A DNA stretch of 10,591 nt from the NCBI GenBank assembly GCA_021161625.1, contig JAGHAG010000086.1, positions 1 through 10,591 on the forward strand, given 5' to 3'. The notes beneath the pieces were generated by a model that saw only the letters and a program-made list of their open reading frames with translations, did no database searches and was not told the DNA's origin. Source of the stretch: Elusimicrobiota bacterium (lineage in GTDB: Bacteria > CG03). The translations under genes and the position numbers were made by a program. Positions 1-7,403 of the stretch are shown in pieces (position 1 is the first letter of the stretch; each line of letters opens with the position of its first letter).

Positions 1-69
1 AGTCACCTCGTCACCTTTTTTGGCGAATAGTAATTCGCCCGCTACATTTCTGACATCTGACATCTGTAT
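1..69. other. Non-coding left edge with short hairpin
   Basis: No credible gene is visible here. There is a perfect 7-bp stem with an AGTA loop at 22-39 (GGCGAAT / ATTCGCC), and a tandem 'TGACATC' repeat at about 51-66. The hairpin has a T-run before it on the plus strand, not after it, so it does not look like an intrinsic terminator in either direction. The 'TGACATCTGACATCTG' words are the reverse complement in style of the 'GTCAAATGTCAGAAGTCAG' words at 8748-8766, so this is part of the same family of dispersed intergenic repeats. Confidence 0.5.
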
Positions 70-118
70 AGCGGGTGACCCCGATAGCTATCGGGGCGAT
101 GTCCAGCTTGGCCCCGCT
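70..118 (-). pseudogene. tRNA-Gly remnant (3' half) carrying a palindrome
   Basis: This stretch closely matches the intact tRNA-Gly next to it at two places. The 3' acceptor segment agrees at 10 of 11 bases (AGCGGGTGACC here, AGCGGGCGACC at 130-140), and the variable/anticodon-arm segment agrees at 16 of 17 (GGCGATGTCCAGCTTGG here, GGCGACGTCCAGCTTGG in the gene). The T-arm between them is replaced by the perfect palindrome CCCCGATAGCTATCGGGG (79-96). The 5' half of the anticodon arm and the whole D-arm are missing, and the fragment ends in CCCCGCT, which can pair with the AGCGGG at its other end. It cannot fold as a normal tRNA. I infer a tandem duplication of the tRNA followed by deletion and by repeat insertion or rearrangement. 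Confidence 0.6.
79..96. repeat. Perfect 18-bp palindrome CCCCGATAGCTATCGGGG
   Basis: The sequence is identical to its own reverse complement over all 18 bases. It replaces the T-arm of the tRNA-Gly remnant. A related but not identical hairpin with arms CCCCGAC/GTCGGGG lies at 9169-9185, so it may belong to a family of short GC-rich palindromes in this AT-rich genome. Copy number in the genome cannot be judged from this window. Confidence 0.8.
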
Positions 119-129
119 CTAAAATTAAT

Positions 130-201
<72 letters not shown>

Positions 202-204
202 AAT

Positions 205-342
205 TTCTTATTAGCGAATAGTGAATAGATACAATAGGGATGAGCAATGAGTAATGAGGGAATAGCAAATAGTGGACAGTGAAAAGAGGGAAGAGGACAG
301 AGGAAAGAGGAAAGTGGAAAGTGGATAGAGGATAGTGGATAG
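205..342. repeat. Purine-rich short-word repeat arm (left)
   Basis: The stretch is made of variations on 'GAATAGTGAATAG', 'AATGAGTAATGAG' and, from 267, 'GTGGACAG', 'GAGGAAAG', 'GTGGATAG'. The part 267-342 (76 bp) is an inverted copy of 9196-9271, also 76 bp. They share an identical 27-bp block (316-342 against 9196-9222), an identical block of about 23 bp (295-317 against 9214-9236) and a 15-bp end (267-281 against 9257-9271). A shorter direct copy of the same words lies at 8772-8793. The open frame across it on the minus strand also runs through the tRNA and is not a gene. Confidence 0.8.
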
Positions 343-396
343 CCCAGCACCAACTTGGTTGAATATCCTTTTTAATCTGTCCAAGTTGGTGCTGGG
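343..396. repeat. Perfect 16-bp stem hairpin with 22-nt loop
   Basis: Left arm CCCAGCACCAACTTGG (343-358) and right arm CCAAGTTGGTGCTGGG (381-396) are exact reverse complements, separated by 22 nt. Neither strand shows a T-run after the stem, so an intrinsic terminator for the dcw operon is not supported. It sits near the centre of a larger, looser inverted structure: purine-rich words to its left (205-342) and their pyrimidine complements to its right (about 468-500). It could be an RNA hairpin, a protein-bound cruciform, or the tip of a small repetitive element. Confidence 0.75.
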
Positions 397-410
397 TCAT
401 CTTTTCCATA

Positions 411-438
411 ACTTAATCCTTACTACTTAATCCTTACC
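411..438. repeat. Tandem 14-bp direct repeat
   Basis: ACTTAATCCTTACT (411-424) is followed at once by ACTTAATCCTTACC (425-438), with 13 of 14 bases identical. It lies between ftsW and the hairpin at 343-396. The function is unknown, and replication slippage is the simplest origin. Confidence 0.75.
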
Positions 439-519
439 ACTGATTTTTGCATCTGTCATTTTTTACATTTCACTATTCACCATTCACTCTTCACTGACTA
501 CTTTTTCATTTTTCATTCC
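439..519. repeat. Pyrimidine-rich repeat arm after ftsW
   Basis: Words such as 'TTCACTATTCACCATTCACTCTTCACTG' are the reverse complement in style of the 'GAATAGTGAATAG' words at 205-230, making a loose inverted pair around the hairpin at 343-396. No gene is seen. No GC-rich stem with a T-run follows the ftsW stop on the minus strand, so where the dcw transcript ends is not visible. Confidence 0.5.
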
Positions 520-1629
520 TTAAAGATAGCTTCTTTCACCATTTTCAATATAGATTGAAACCATCAGTCCCAGTATTATAAAACTTGCAAGCAGATTTGA
601 GCCACCGTAACTTACAAATGGAAGGGGAAGCCCCTTTGTTGGCAGAAGCCCTGTTGAAACTCCTATGTTCGCAAATGCTTCAATGCCAATCACAGAAACC
701 AGCCCTCCAATTGCAATTTTTGAAAAATTATCCCTGCAGGCAACAGCCATTTTCAAACCAATTATAGCAAAAAATGAATAAAGAAAAAGTATGAAAACCG
801 CCCCAATTATTCCAAATTCTTCGCAAATAACAGAAAAGATAAAATCTGTGTGTGCACAGGGCAGATACATAAGTTTTGAAATTCCGCTTCCTGCACCTTT
901 CCCAATTATTCCCCCTGAAACAATAGCACTTAAAGACCTCATCAGTTGATAACTTTCCTTTTTTTCATATTCTCCTGGAGAAAGAAAAGCACGGATTCTT
1001 GCTCTTCTGTATTCTGTCCCCATGACAGCCCAGTAGGCAAAAGGGATTATAAACAAAATGAGAAGAAGGATTCTTGACACAGGAACTTTTCCTATGAAAA
1101 ATACAATGGAAAAAATTAAAAAAAAGAGGACCGTATTGCCAAAATCGGGCTGTAAAAAAATCAAGAATGAAAAAAACACAAGCAAAATCAAAGGCCCTAT
1201 GAGAATTTTTAAATCATAGAGTTGCTTTCTGTGCCTGTCTAAATAATCAGCAAGATAAAGAACCCACAATATTTTTATAAACTCCACGGGCTGAAGAGAA
1301 ATTCCACCAGGAAGGAAAAACCATCTTTTCGCTCCTTTTACTGGCTTGGTAATTCCCGGAATGAGAAGCAAAATGAGTAATAAAAAAGAAACAATAACAG
1401 CATAGGGTATGGCTTTTCTTAACTTTTGCGTATCAAGTTCCCATAGCAAAAAAAATATAACAGTTGAGATGACAAGCCACACAAGTTGTTTTAAGAAAAC
1501 TGAATAAGGATTTTTAAGTTTTAAGGCATGAGAAACAGAAGAAGTATTTAATATCATAATGAGCCCGAGCAGAGTGAGGAAATATGCAACCGCAATGAGA
1601 GTTTCTTTCAGGTGTTTTTTTCTGCCCAT
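520..1629 (-). CDS. ftsW: FtsW, SEDS septal peptidoglycan glycosyltransferase
   Basis: This is an integral membrane lipid II polymerase that works with its partner class B PBP (FtsI) at the septum. The 369 aa protein is rich in hydrophobic segments, consistent with the roughly ten membrane helices of the SEDS family. Signature stretches are SYQLMRSLSAIVSGGIIGKG (226-245), then YLPCAHTDFIF (255-265), whose H260-T261-D262 holds the Asp regarded as essential in the family, and GLLPTKGLPLPFVSYGGS (327-344). The ATG lies inside the end of murD, a 22-nt overlap, with no clear Shine-Dalgarno, so translation is probably coupled. It is the last gene of the cluster; murG and murC, which often follow, are absent. 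RodA is the close alternative, but the operon setting favours FtsW. Confidence 0.93.
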   Translation of the reverse strand: MGRKKHLKETLIAVAYFLTLLGLIMILNTSSVSHALKLKNPYSVFLKQLVWLVISTVIFFLLWELDTQKLRKAIPYAVIVSFLLLILLLIPGITKPVKGAKRWFFLPGGISLQPVEFIKILWVLYLADYLDRHRKQLYDLKILIGPLILLVFFSFLIFLQPDFGNTVLFFLIFSIVFFIGKVPVSRILLLILFIIPFAYWAVMGTEYRRARIRAFLSPGEYEKKESYQLMRSLSAIVSGGIIGKGAGSGISKLMYLPCAHTDFIFSVICEEFGIIGAVFILFLYSFFAIIGLKMAVACRDNFSKIAIGGLVSVIGIEAFANIGVSTGLLPTKGLPLPFVSYGGSNLLASFIILGLMVSIYIENGERSYL

Positions 1630-2930
1630 TTTTTAAAAAAATTTCCCCGTTCTTCAAAATTTTTAAACTGGTCAAAAGAGGCACAGGCAGGTGAAAGAAC
1701 AATTTTTTCTCCTTTTTTTGACTTTTCCCATGCAAACTTAAGAGCATCTTCAAAATTTTGAATTGAAACAACATTTTTTCTGGAAAGTTCTTTTTTTATT
1801 TTCTCTCTTGCATCACCGTATGCAACAATGAGCCGTACATTTTTTAAATGAGGCAGGAGTTTTTTAAAGGACTCCCCTTTGTCCAGTCCGCCGACAATCA
1901 AAACAATTTTGCCGGTTAAATTTTTAAGAGCATGAATTGTTGATGAGATGTTTGTTGCTTTTGAATCGTTTATGAAAGTTCTGAAATTTTTAATTTTTAC
2001 AGGTTCAAGGCGGTGGGGCAGGGGCTTGAAGGAGTAAATTGCAGAGGCAATTTCTTGAGATGAAAGACCAAATGCAGCTGCACATCCCGAGGCAGCAGCC
2101 AGATTTTCAGCATTTGCAGAAAGAATAAAATTTAACTTTTTTTCCTCTATGAAGATATCGTCTATTTTCAGGATTTTTTTGAATTTCTTTGAAAATTTTA
2201 TTCTGTTTTGAAAAAATCTGATGTCTTTTCCAATATAGAAAATGTTTTTTTCTTTTACCTCTGGCTTGCTTATTCCAATTTCTTCTTTTTTCATATTTTC
2301 AAAAATTCTTTCTTTTATTTTTCTGTATCTTTCAAGGGTTTTGTGTCTTGAAAGATGGTCAGGAGAAAAGTTTAGAAAAATTCTCACTTTCCCTCTGATG
2401 TTTTCCCGTGCAAGCATTTCAAGCTGATAACTTGAAACTTCCACAGCAAGAATTTCATCTCCCCCTAATCGTGAGAGAAAAGAAAAAATAGGATTTCCTA
2501 TATTCCCGCAGGCAATACATTTTCTTTTGTTTTTTGAGAGGATGTGTGAAACAAGTGCAGTGGTTGTGGATTTTCCATTTGTTCCGGTAATCAGAACTTT
2601 TTCAATTGAATCAGGAATAAGTGAAAAAGCAAGGTCAAGTTCTCCCACCACAATTTTTTTTGCCTTTTTTGCCTGCCTTACAGGTAGAATTTCAAGAGAA
2701 ATTCCAGGGGAGAGCACAAAAAGGTCAAATCCTGAAATTTTTTTTATAACCTGATTTTGCTCAATAAAATCAACACCTGAAGGGGTTGGAATTTTTTTTA
2801 TATCAGAAATCCAGACCTGATGTCCCTTTTCTTTAAAAAACTTCGCACAGGATTTGCCGCTTATTCCTCCACCAAAGATAAGAATTTTTCTTTTTCTTCT
2901 TAAAAAGTTCTTTAAAATTTCTTTTTTCAT
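1608..2930 (-). CDS. murD: MurD, UDP-MurNAc-L-Ala:D-Glu ligase
   Basis: This cytoplasmic ATP-dependent ligase adds D-glutamate to UDP-MurNAc-L-alanine. At 440 aa it has normal length. It shows an N-terminal Rossmann-like uracil-binding domain (ILIFGGGISG, 16-25), the Mur ligase P-loop GTNGKSTT (116-123), EVSSYQLE (164-171), NFSPDHLSRH (187-196), a downstream Lys near 206 in the position of the carbamylated lysine, LPHRLEPV (304-311), NDSKATN (321-327), and the MurD-type C-terminal motif LSPACASFDQFKNFEERG (412-429). The last motif and NDSKATN separate it from MurC, MurE and MurF. The ATG overlaps the mraY stop as ATGA (2927-2930) and lacks a strong ribosome site, so coupling is likely. Confidence 0.96.
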   Translation of the reverse strand: MKKEILKNFLRRKRKILIFGGGISGKSCAKFFKEKGHQVWISDIKKIPTPSGVDFIEQNQVIKKISGFDLFVLSPGISLEILPVRQAKKAKKIVVGELDLAFSLIPDSIEKVLITGTNGKSTTTALVSHILSKNKRKCIACGNIGNPIFSFLSRLGGDEILAVEVSSYQLEMLARENIRGKVRIFLNFSPDHLSRHKTLERYRKIKERIFENMKKEEIGISKPEVKEKNIFYIGKDIRFFQNRIKFSKKFKKILKIDDIFIEEKKLNFILSANAENLAAASGCAAAFGLSSQEIASAIYSFKPLPHRLEPVKIKNFRTFINDSKATNISSTIHALKNLTGKIVLIVGGLDKGESFKKLLPHLKNVRLIVAYGDAREKIKKELSRKNVVSIQNFEDALKFAWEKSKKGEKIVLSPACASFDQFKNFEERGNFFKKWAEKNT

Positions 2931-4012
2931 CTCAGTTTAAGGGTTATTAAAGCCAGAAGCATAAAGAAAAGCCCTATAATCCAGAATCTTATCACAACTT
3001 TTGATTCATGCCAGTTTTTTAATTCAAAATGATGATGCAGGGGTGCCATTTTGAAAATTCGTCTGGATGTTTTTTTGTAATACAAAACCTGCAAAATCAC
3101 AGAAAGAGCTTCAAGAACAAAAATTCCACCTATCACAATTAAAAGAATTTCATGTTTTGTAAGTATTGCAATCACTCCAAGAATTCCTCCTAAAGGAAGG
3201 GAACCAGTGTCTCCCATAAAAATCTCGGCAGGATAGGCATTGTACCATAAAAATGCAAGCCCCCCACCTAAAATTGCACCTAAAAACACTGTAAGTTCAC
3301 CAGCATCTTTTATGTAAGGGAATCCTAAATAAGAGGAAAATTTAACATTACCTGCAATGTATGCAAGAATTGCAAAAGTCAAAGAGCAAATCATAAGTGT
3401 TCCTATTGCAAGACCATCAAGGCCGTCTGTAAGGTTTACGGCATTTGAAGAAGCAACCAGAATTAAAATTCCAACAAGGATATATAAAGCACCGAGATTT
3501 ATGAAAACATCCTTGAAAAAAGGCACAGTAAGCCCTAAGGAAACTTCTGGATTTGGAGGATATTTCCAGAGATAAATTCCAATTGCAAGACCTGTAAAAA
3601 TTTGAAACAGAAGTTTTGTTCTTGCAGAAATGCCTTTTGAGGTTTGATGCTTCAATTTTTCCCAGTCGTCCAGAAATCCACAAATTCCAAGCAGAAGCAG
3701 TATAAAAGTTGTTATATAAAAAAAGCAGGTGTTTAGTTTCATCCAGCAAAAAGAAGAAAAAATTATAGAGGGAATTAAAACAACTCCACCCATTGTTGGA
3801 ATTGAAATTTTCTTGTGGTGATTTTTAAGGGAATCTTCTCTAACTGCGGACAGGAAATTTTTTGATTTAAAATATTGTATCCACTTTGGAATCAGAAAAA
3901 AAACGAGCAGAAATGAGGTTCCTATGGCACCAATAGTTCTAAAAGAAATATACCGAAAAACATTGAACCCGAAAAATATATCCCTTAAAGGATAAAAAAT
4001 ATAGTAGAGCAA
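2927..4012 (-). CDS. mraY: MraY, phospho-MurNAc-pentapeptide translocase
   Basis: This membrane enzyme transfers phospho-MurNAc-pentapeptide from UDP to undecaprenyl phosphate, making lipid I. At 361 aa it is full length and strongly hydrophobic. Motifs in order: IPTMGG (71-76), the Mg-binding DDWEK with D115-D116, NAVNLTDGLDGLA (190-202), FMGDTGS (265-271), and APLHHHFELKNWHE (323-336) with the HHH at 326-328. The start is TTG at 4012: no ATG lies in the N-terminal region, an AGGAGG ribosome site is 5 nt upstream (4018-4023, inside the last codons of murE), and the family-typical FNVFRYISFRT (16-26) must be included. The murE stop is 1 nt before the start, where murF is often found instead. 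Confidence 0.95.
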   Translation of the reverse strand: MLYYIFYPLRDIFFGFNVFRYISFRTIGAIGTSFLLVFFLIPKWIQYFKSKNFLSAVREDSLKNHHKKISIPTMGGVVLIPSIIFSSFCWMKLNTCFFYITTFILLLLGICGFLDDWEKLKHQTSKGISARTKLLFQIFTGLAIGIYLWKYPPNPEVSLGLTVPFFKDVFINLGALYILVGILILVASSNAVNLTDGLDGLAIGTLMICSLTFAILAYIAGNVKFSSYLGFPYIKDAGELTVFLGAILGGGLAFLWYNAYPAEIFMGDTGSLPLGGILGVIAILTKHEILLIVIGGIFVLEALSVILQVLYYKKTSRRIFKMAPLHHHFELKNWHESKVVIRFWIIGLFFMLLALITLKLR

Positions 4013-4013
4013 G

Positions 4014-5474
4014 TTATCCTCCTTTCAAGAAATTTTTTACTATTTCAATATCGCTTAAGTGGATTTTTTTGTCTTTGATTATTTGATAATCCTCATGTCC
4101 CTTTCCTGCAATAAGAATTATGTCTCCTTTTTGAGCCATTGTCAGGGCATTTTGAATTGCCTTTTTTCTGTCAAGTTCAATTCTGTAATTTTCAAATTCC
4201 CTCTGTCTTATGCCAACCTCTATATCAAGGGCAATGTCTTTTGGTTCTTCATCTCTTGGGTTGTCTGTTGTAACCCAGATAAAGTCAGAAAATTCTGATG
4301 CAATTTTACCCATAAGAGGCCTTTTTTCCCTGTCTCTGTTTCCGCCACAGCCAAAGACAACAATAAGACGCTGTGGATTTAGTTCTTTCAATGTTTTTAA
4401 AACATTCTCAAGAGCAAAAGGTGTATGAGCATAATCAACGAAAACAACAAAACCGTTTTTAGAGACAAATTTTGTAAGCCTTCCTGTAACCCCTTCAAAA
4501 TTTTCAAGAGCGTGCTTTATTACATCAGGGGAAATTCCAAATTCACTGGCACAGGAAAAAGCAGCAAGAGCATTCAAAACATTGAATTCACCTATGAGTT
4601 TCAGTGAAATTTTTATTTCATTTCCATTAAATTTTATTGTAAATTGAGTTCCCAAATCCGAGATTGAATTTATTTCACCGTAATAATCTGCGCTTTTTAC
4701 TGTGCCATAGGTTTTTACTTTTACAGGGATGTCTTTTATAATTTTTTCACTCCATGGGTCATTTTTATTTAAAATCGCAATCCCATCTTTGTTTTTTGAA
4801 AGGAGTTTGAAAAGATGCCTTTTTGAAAGCGCATAGTTTTCCATTGTTTTATGCCAGTCAAGGTGTTCAGGATTTAAGTTCGTAAAAACAGCCGCTTTGA
4901 AAAAAAGTGCTTCTGCGCATTTTCTGTCAAGACCCTGAGATGAAACCTCCAGAAAAACCTTTTTTCCGCCGTCTTTTTCAAATTCCCACAGGCATCTGGA
5001 TATATCCAGTGATTCTGCAGTTGTATTTGGGAATTTTATTTCTCTCATTCCCCATTTATAAGAAATTGTGCCAAAGCGAGCAGGCAAATGCCCTGCTTTT
5101 TTTGAAATTTCCTCAAGCATAAAAGAAATTGTTGTTTTTCCATTTGTTCCTGTAATCCCTGTAAGGGTTAGCTTTTTTGATGGAAAATCAAAAAAAGCCT
5201 CAGCAATGTATGCCATTGCCACTTTAACATCTCTCACAATGACCTGTGGAATTTTGTGGTCAAGTTTTTTGTCAACCACAACAGCGCAGGCACCCTTTTT
5301 CACTGCCTCAGGTATAAAATTTTTCCCATCGTGATGGGTTCCTTTTATAGCAAAAAAAAGTGTATTTTGTTTTACTTTCTTTGAATTATAGGCAAGATTT
5401 TTTATTTCAGGATTCTCATCCGGGAAATTTAATACCTCAATTTTTGATTTTTCAAGCAATTCTTTTAGTCTCAT
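4014..5474 (-). CDS. murE: MurE, UDP-MurNAc-tripeptide synthetase (meso-DAP type)
   Basis: This ligase adds the third stem amino acid to UDP-MurNAc-L-Ala-D-Glu in the cytoplasm. At 486 aa it has the usual length. An N-terminal MurE/MurF domain (FFAIKGTHHDGKNF, 40-53) is followed by the P-loop GTNGKTT (109-115), EVSSQGLD (176-183), NLNPEHLDWH (199-208), SKRHLF with Lys218 in the place of the carbamylated lysine, GRLT (331-334), GCGGNRDREKRPLM (375-388), DNPRDEEP (404-411) and GKGHEDYQ (457-464). The DNPR signature is known from enzymes that use meso-diaminopimelate; lysine enzymes differ there. The ATG overlaps the ftsI stop by four bases (ATGA), without a clear ribosome site. The P-loop, GKGHE and DNPR rule out MurF. 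Confidence 0.96.
   Translation of the reverse strand: MRLKELLEKSKIEVLNFPDENPEIKNLAYNSKKVKQNTLFFAIKGTHHDGKNFIPEAVKKGACAVVVDKKLDHKIPQVIVRDVKVAMAYIAEAFFDFPSKKLTLTGITGTNGKTTISFMLEEISKKAGHLPARFGTISYKWGMREIKFPNTTAESLDISRCLWEFEKDGGKKVFLEVSSQGLDRKCAEALFFKAAVFTNLNPEHLDWHKTMENYALSKRHLFKLLSKNKDGIAILNKNDPWSEKIIKDIPVKVKTYGTVKSADYYGEINSISDLGTQFTIKFNGNEIKISLKLIGEFNVLNALAAFSCASEFGISPDVIKHALENFEGVTGRLTKFVSKNGFVVFVDYAHTPFALENVLKTLKELNPQRLIVVFGCGGNRDREKRPLMGKIASEFSDFIWVTTDNPRDEEPKDIALDIEVGIRQREFENYRIELDRKKAIQNALTMAQKGDIILIAGKGHEDYQIIKDKKIHLSDIEIVKNFLKGG
4018..4023 (-). promoter_or_regulatory. Ribosome binding site fixing the mraY TTG start
   Basis: AGGAGG on the minus strand lies 5 nt before the TTG at 4012 and overlaps the final Gly-Gly codons of murE. 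It is the only perfect Shine-Dalgarno core inside the operon; the other internal junctions have weak or no site and seem to rely on overlap coupling. Confidence 0.8.
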
Positions 5475-7129
5475 TTTTTTACAAGCATCTGTGGCTCTTT
5501 TTCATCAGGAGGGATTCCATAATAATCAATTAGAAATTGTGCTGTTTTTTTAAATGCTTTTGCACATACAAGCCCGCCATAATAAAATTTTTCAGGCTCA
5601 TCAACTCCGATAAAAATTACAAATCTGGAATTTTCCATTGGCAGAAAACCACCGAGAGAAGCGAAGTATTTCTCATTTGAGTATTTTCCAATAGAGGCGT
5701 CAAATTTCTGTGCAGTGCCTGTCTTTGCACAGATTTTCCATCCTTTAATTTTTGCTCTAATGGCTGTTCCATTTTCTGTCACATTTAAAAGCATTTCCTT
5801 TACAGTTTTTGCTGTTTCAGGGGATATAACCTTCCTTACTACAGATTTTTTTGACTGATAGAGGGTTCTACCGCTTGATGCAACAATTTTTTTTATAATT
5901 TTAGGTGCTATTAAAAGCCCATTATTTGCTATTACGCTGAAAGCCTGTGCAATCTGTAATGGAGTTGCAGAAACTTCCTGACCAAAAGAAGTGCAGTAAA
6001 GAGAGGTCTCGCTCCAGTTTTTAATTCTTCTTAAGACCCCACGGGATTCAGCAGGAAGAGAAATTCCTGTGTAATTGCCAAAGCCAAAAGCCCGTGCATA
6101 AAAGTAGAGTTTTTGTTTCCCGAGTTTTTCAGCAATTTTGCAAATTCCTATATTTGAGGAATGCTGGATAATCTCAGCAACAGTAAGCCACTCATAAGGT
6201 TCGTGGTCCCTTACAGTTATTGTTGGAAACCGAAACTGCCCTTCCCCACAGTAGAATTTCTCAAAAGGGGTTACAATTTTTTCCTGAAGTGCTGCTGAAA
6301 CTGTTACAATTTTGAATGTTGAACCTGGCTCAAAAGCATCTCCAATCAGGGGGTTTTTCATATAGAACTTCTTTTGTTCTTTTTCATAAGAAACAAATCC
6401 CGGTATTTCTCCTGTCCGGGCATTTATAACAATTCCATATCCTTTTTTGCCGTGAAATTTTTCAACTGTATTTTTTATCTGCTCATACAGAAATTCCTGC
6501 ACAGGATTTTCAATCGTAAGATAGACATCGCTGCATTTTGCATAGAGAATTTCAGGATTTTTTGTCAGAAGCAGATTTCCAGAAAGGTCAATTTCAAGGG
6601 TTTTTACTTTTTTTATTTCAGAAAGAATATCATCAAAATAATACTCAATTCCAGCTGCTCCTTTTTTTTCATAATTCAAAAAACCAATAAGAGGAGCATA
6701 GATGTTTTTGCGATAGTAAATTCTTTTTTGCGTGGGTATTATTTCAAGTTTTTTCTTGACAGGAAGTTTTTTTAGTTTTTCCTGCTGATAAGGATTTATA
6801 AATTTGTATATCAGTTTTCTTTTTTTGTTCAGTTCTGGTGTAATAGAGATACCGATTTTTTTGAGTTTTTTTATGTCTTTTTTTGTGAGGATTTGCCCGG
6901 CCTTTTTGTAAATTTCAAAACCTCTTATTGAAGTGGCAAGAAGAATTCCATCATTTGTATAGATGTTACCTCGCAATTTTTTGATTTTGTGCTGTAGATT
7001 TGTTTTTGTCTGGGATAAAATCTCATCTTTTTTTACAGCCAAAACATAAAGAATTCTTCCCAGAAGCAGTGCAAAAAGCATCACAAAGCAAGTGCCCAGA
7101 AAAGTGAAACGAGTATTATCTTTTTTCAT
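5471..7129 (-). CDS. ftsI: FtsI/PBP3-type class B penicillin-binding transpeptidase
   Basis: This D,D-transpeptidase cross-links septal peptidoglycan and is the partner of FtsW. The 552 aa protein has one N-terminal membrane segment (about 8-31), a dimerisation/pedestal region (LRGNIYTNDG at 52-61, GAAGIEYYFDDIL at 157-169) and a C-terminal transpeptidase domain with all three active-site motifs: the serine motif STFK (270-273) in EPGSTFKIVT, SSN (324-326) and KTG (469-471) in AKTGTAQKF. No PASTA repeats follow the domain, unlike SpoVD or PBP2x of Firmicutes. The ATG lies within the end of ftsL (14-nt overlap) and has no strong ribosome site. A sporulation or elongation class B PBP is possible on sequence alone, but the place between ftsL and murE supports FtsI. 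Confidence 0.94.
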   Translation of the reverse strand: MKKDNTRFTFLGTCFVMLFALLLGRILYVLAVKKDEILSQTKTNLQHKIKKLRGNIYTNDGILLATSIRGFEIYKKAGQILTKKDIKKLKKIGISITPELNKKRKLIYKFINPYQQEKLKKLPVKKKLEIIPTQKRIYYRKNIYAPLIGFLNYEKKGAAGIEYYFDDILSEIKKVKTLEIDLSGNLLLTKNPEILYAKCSDVYLTIENPVQEFLYEQIKNTVEKFHGKKGYGIVINARTGEIPGFVSYEKEQKKFYMKNPLIGDAFEPGSTFKIVTVSAALQEKIVTPFEKFYCGEGQFRFPTITVRDHEPYEWLTVAEIIQHSSNIGICKIAEKLGKQKLYFYARAFGFGNYTGISLPAESRGVLRRIKNWSETSLYCTSFGQEVSATPLQIAQAFSVIANNGLLIAPKIIKKIVASSGRTLYQSKKSVVRKVISPETAKTVKEMLLNVTENGTAIRAKIKGWKICAKTGTAQKFDASIGKYSNEKYFASLGGFLPMENSRFVIFIGVDEPEKFYYGGLVCAKAFKKTAQFLIDYYGIPPDEKEPQMLVKK

Positions 7130-7403
7130 TTTCTATTCTCACAAAAACAATTTCCTCAGGGTCTGGAAATTTCAGGGAGAGTTTTTTTGCAATTTCTTCA
7201 ACTTTTTTTAAATTTGTAAGGTCTGAGTATTTTTTAAGCAGATAAGCATGTTTAAAATTTTCCTTCTGGAGTTTCCTGTTTAACGCTGAAATCTGATAGC
7301 CAATTTTTATTGTTTCAACACTTTCCACAACAACAATTCCAATTACAAGATAAATTAAAAGTCCAATCAGAATACCATTAAGCAAAATGTCTCTATTAAT
7401 CAT
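7116..7403 (-). CDS. ftsL: FtsL-like bitopic divisome protein
   Basis: This small protein (95 aa) has a short cytoplasmic N-terminus, one membrane helix (about 8-28), a heptad-like coiled-coil stretch (about 30-65) and the ending LTNLKKVEEIAKKLSLKFPDPEEIVFV (62-88), which resembles the 'IE-x-A-x-K-LGM-x-x-P' C-terminal pattern of FtsL/DivIC proteins. FtsL forms a subcomplex with FtsB and FtsQ and helps activate FtsWI. Sequence conservation in this family is low, so the call rests on size, topology and the position between rsmH and ftsI, which is the standard FtsL position. The ATG overlaps the rsmH stop as ATGA (7400-7403), implying coupled translation. Confidence 0.85.
   Translation of the reverse strand: MINRDILLNGILIGLLIYLVIGIVVVESVETIKIGYQISALNRKLQKENFKHAYLLKKYSDLTNLKKVEEIAKKLSLKFPDPEEIVFVRIENEKR

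Noticed and set aside
343..396. Rho-independent terminator of the dcw operon
   Set aside because: The stem is strong, but no T-run follows it on the minus strand (the next bases are CTATCCACTATCC), and the 22-nt loop is unusually long for this role.
2242..2754. Plus-strand open frames opposite murD, mraY, murE and ftsI
   Set aside because: They are shadows of well-conserved minus-strand genes; their peptides show no recognisable motifs and no ribosome sites.
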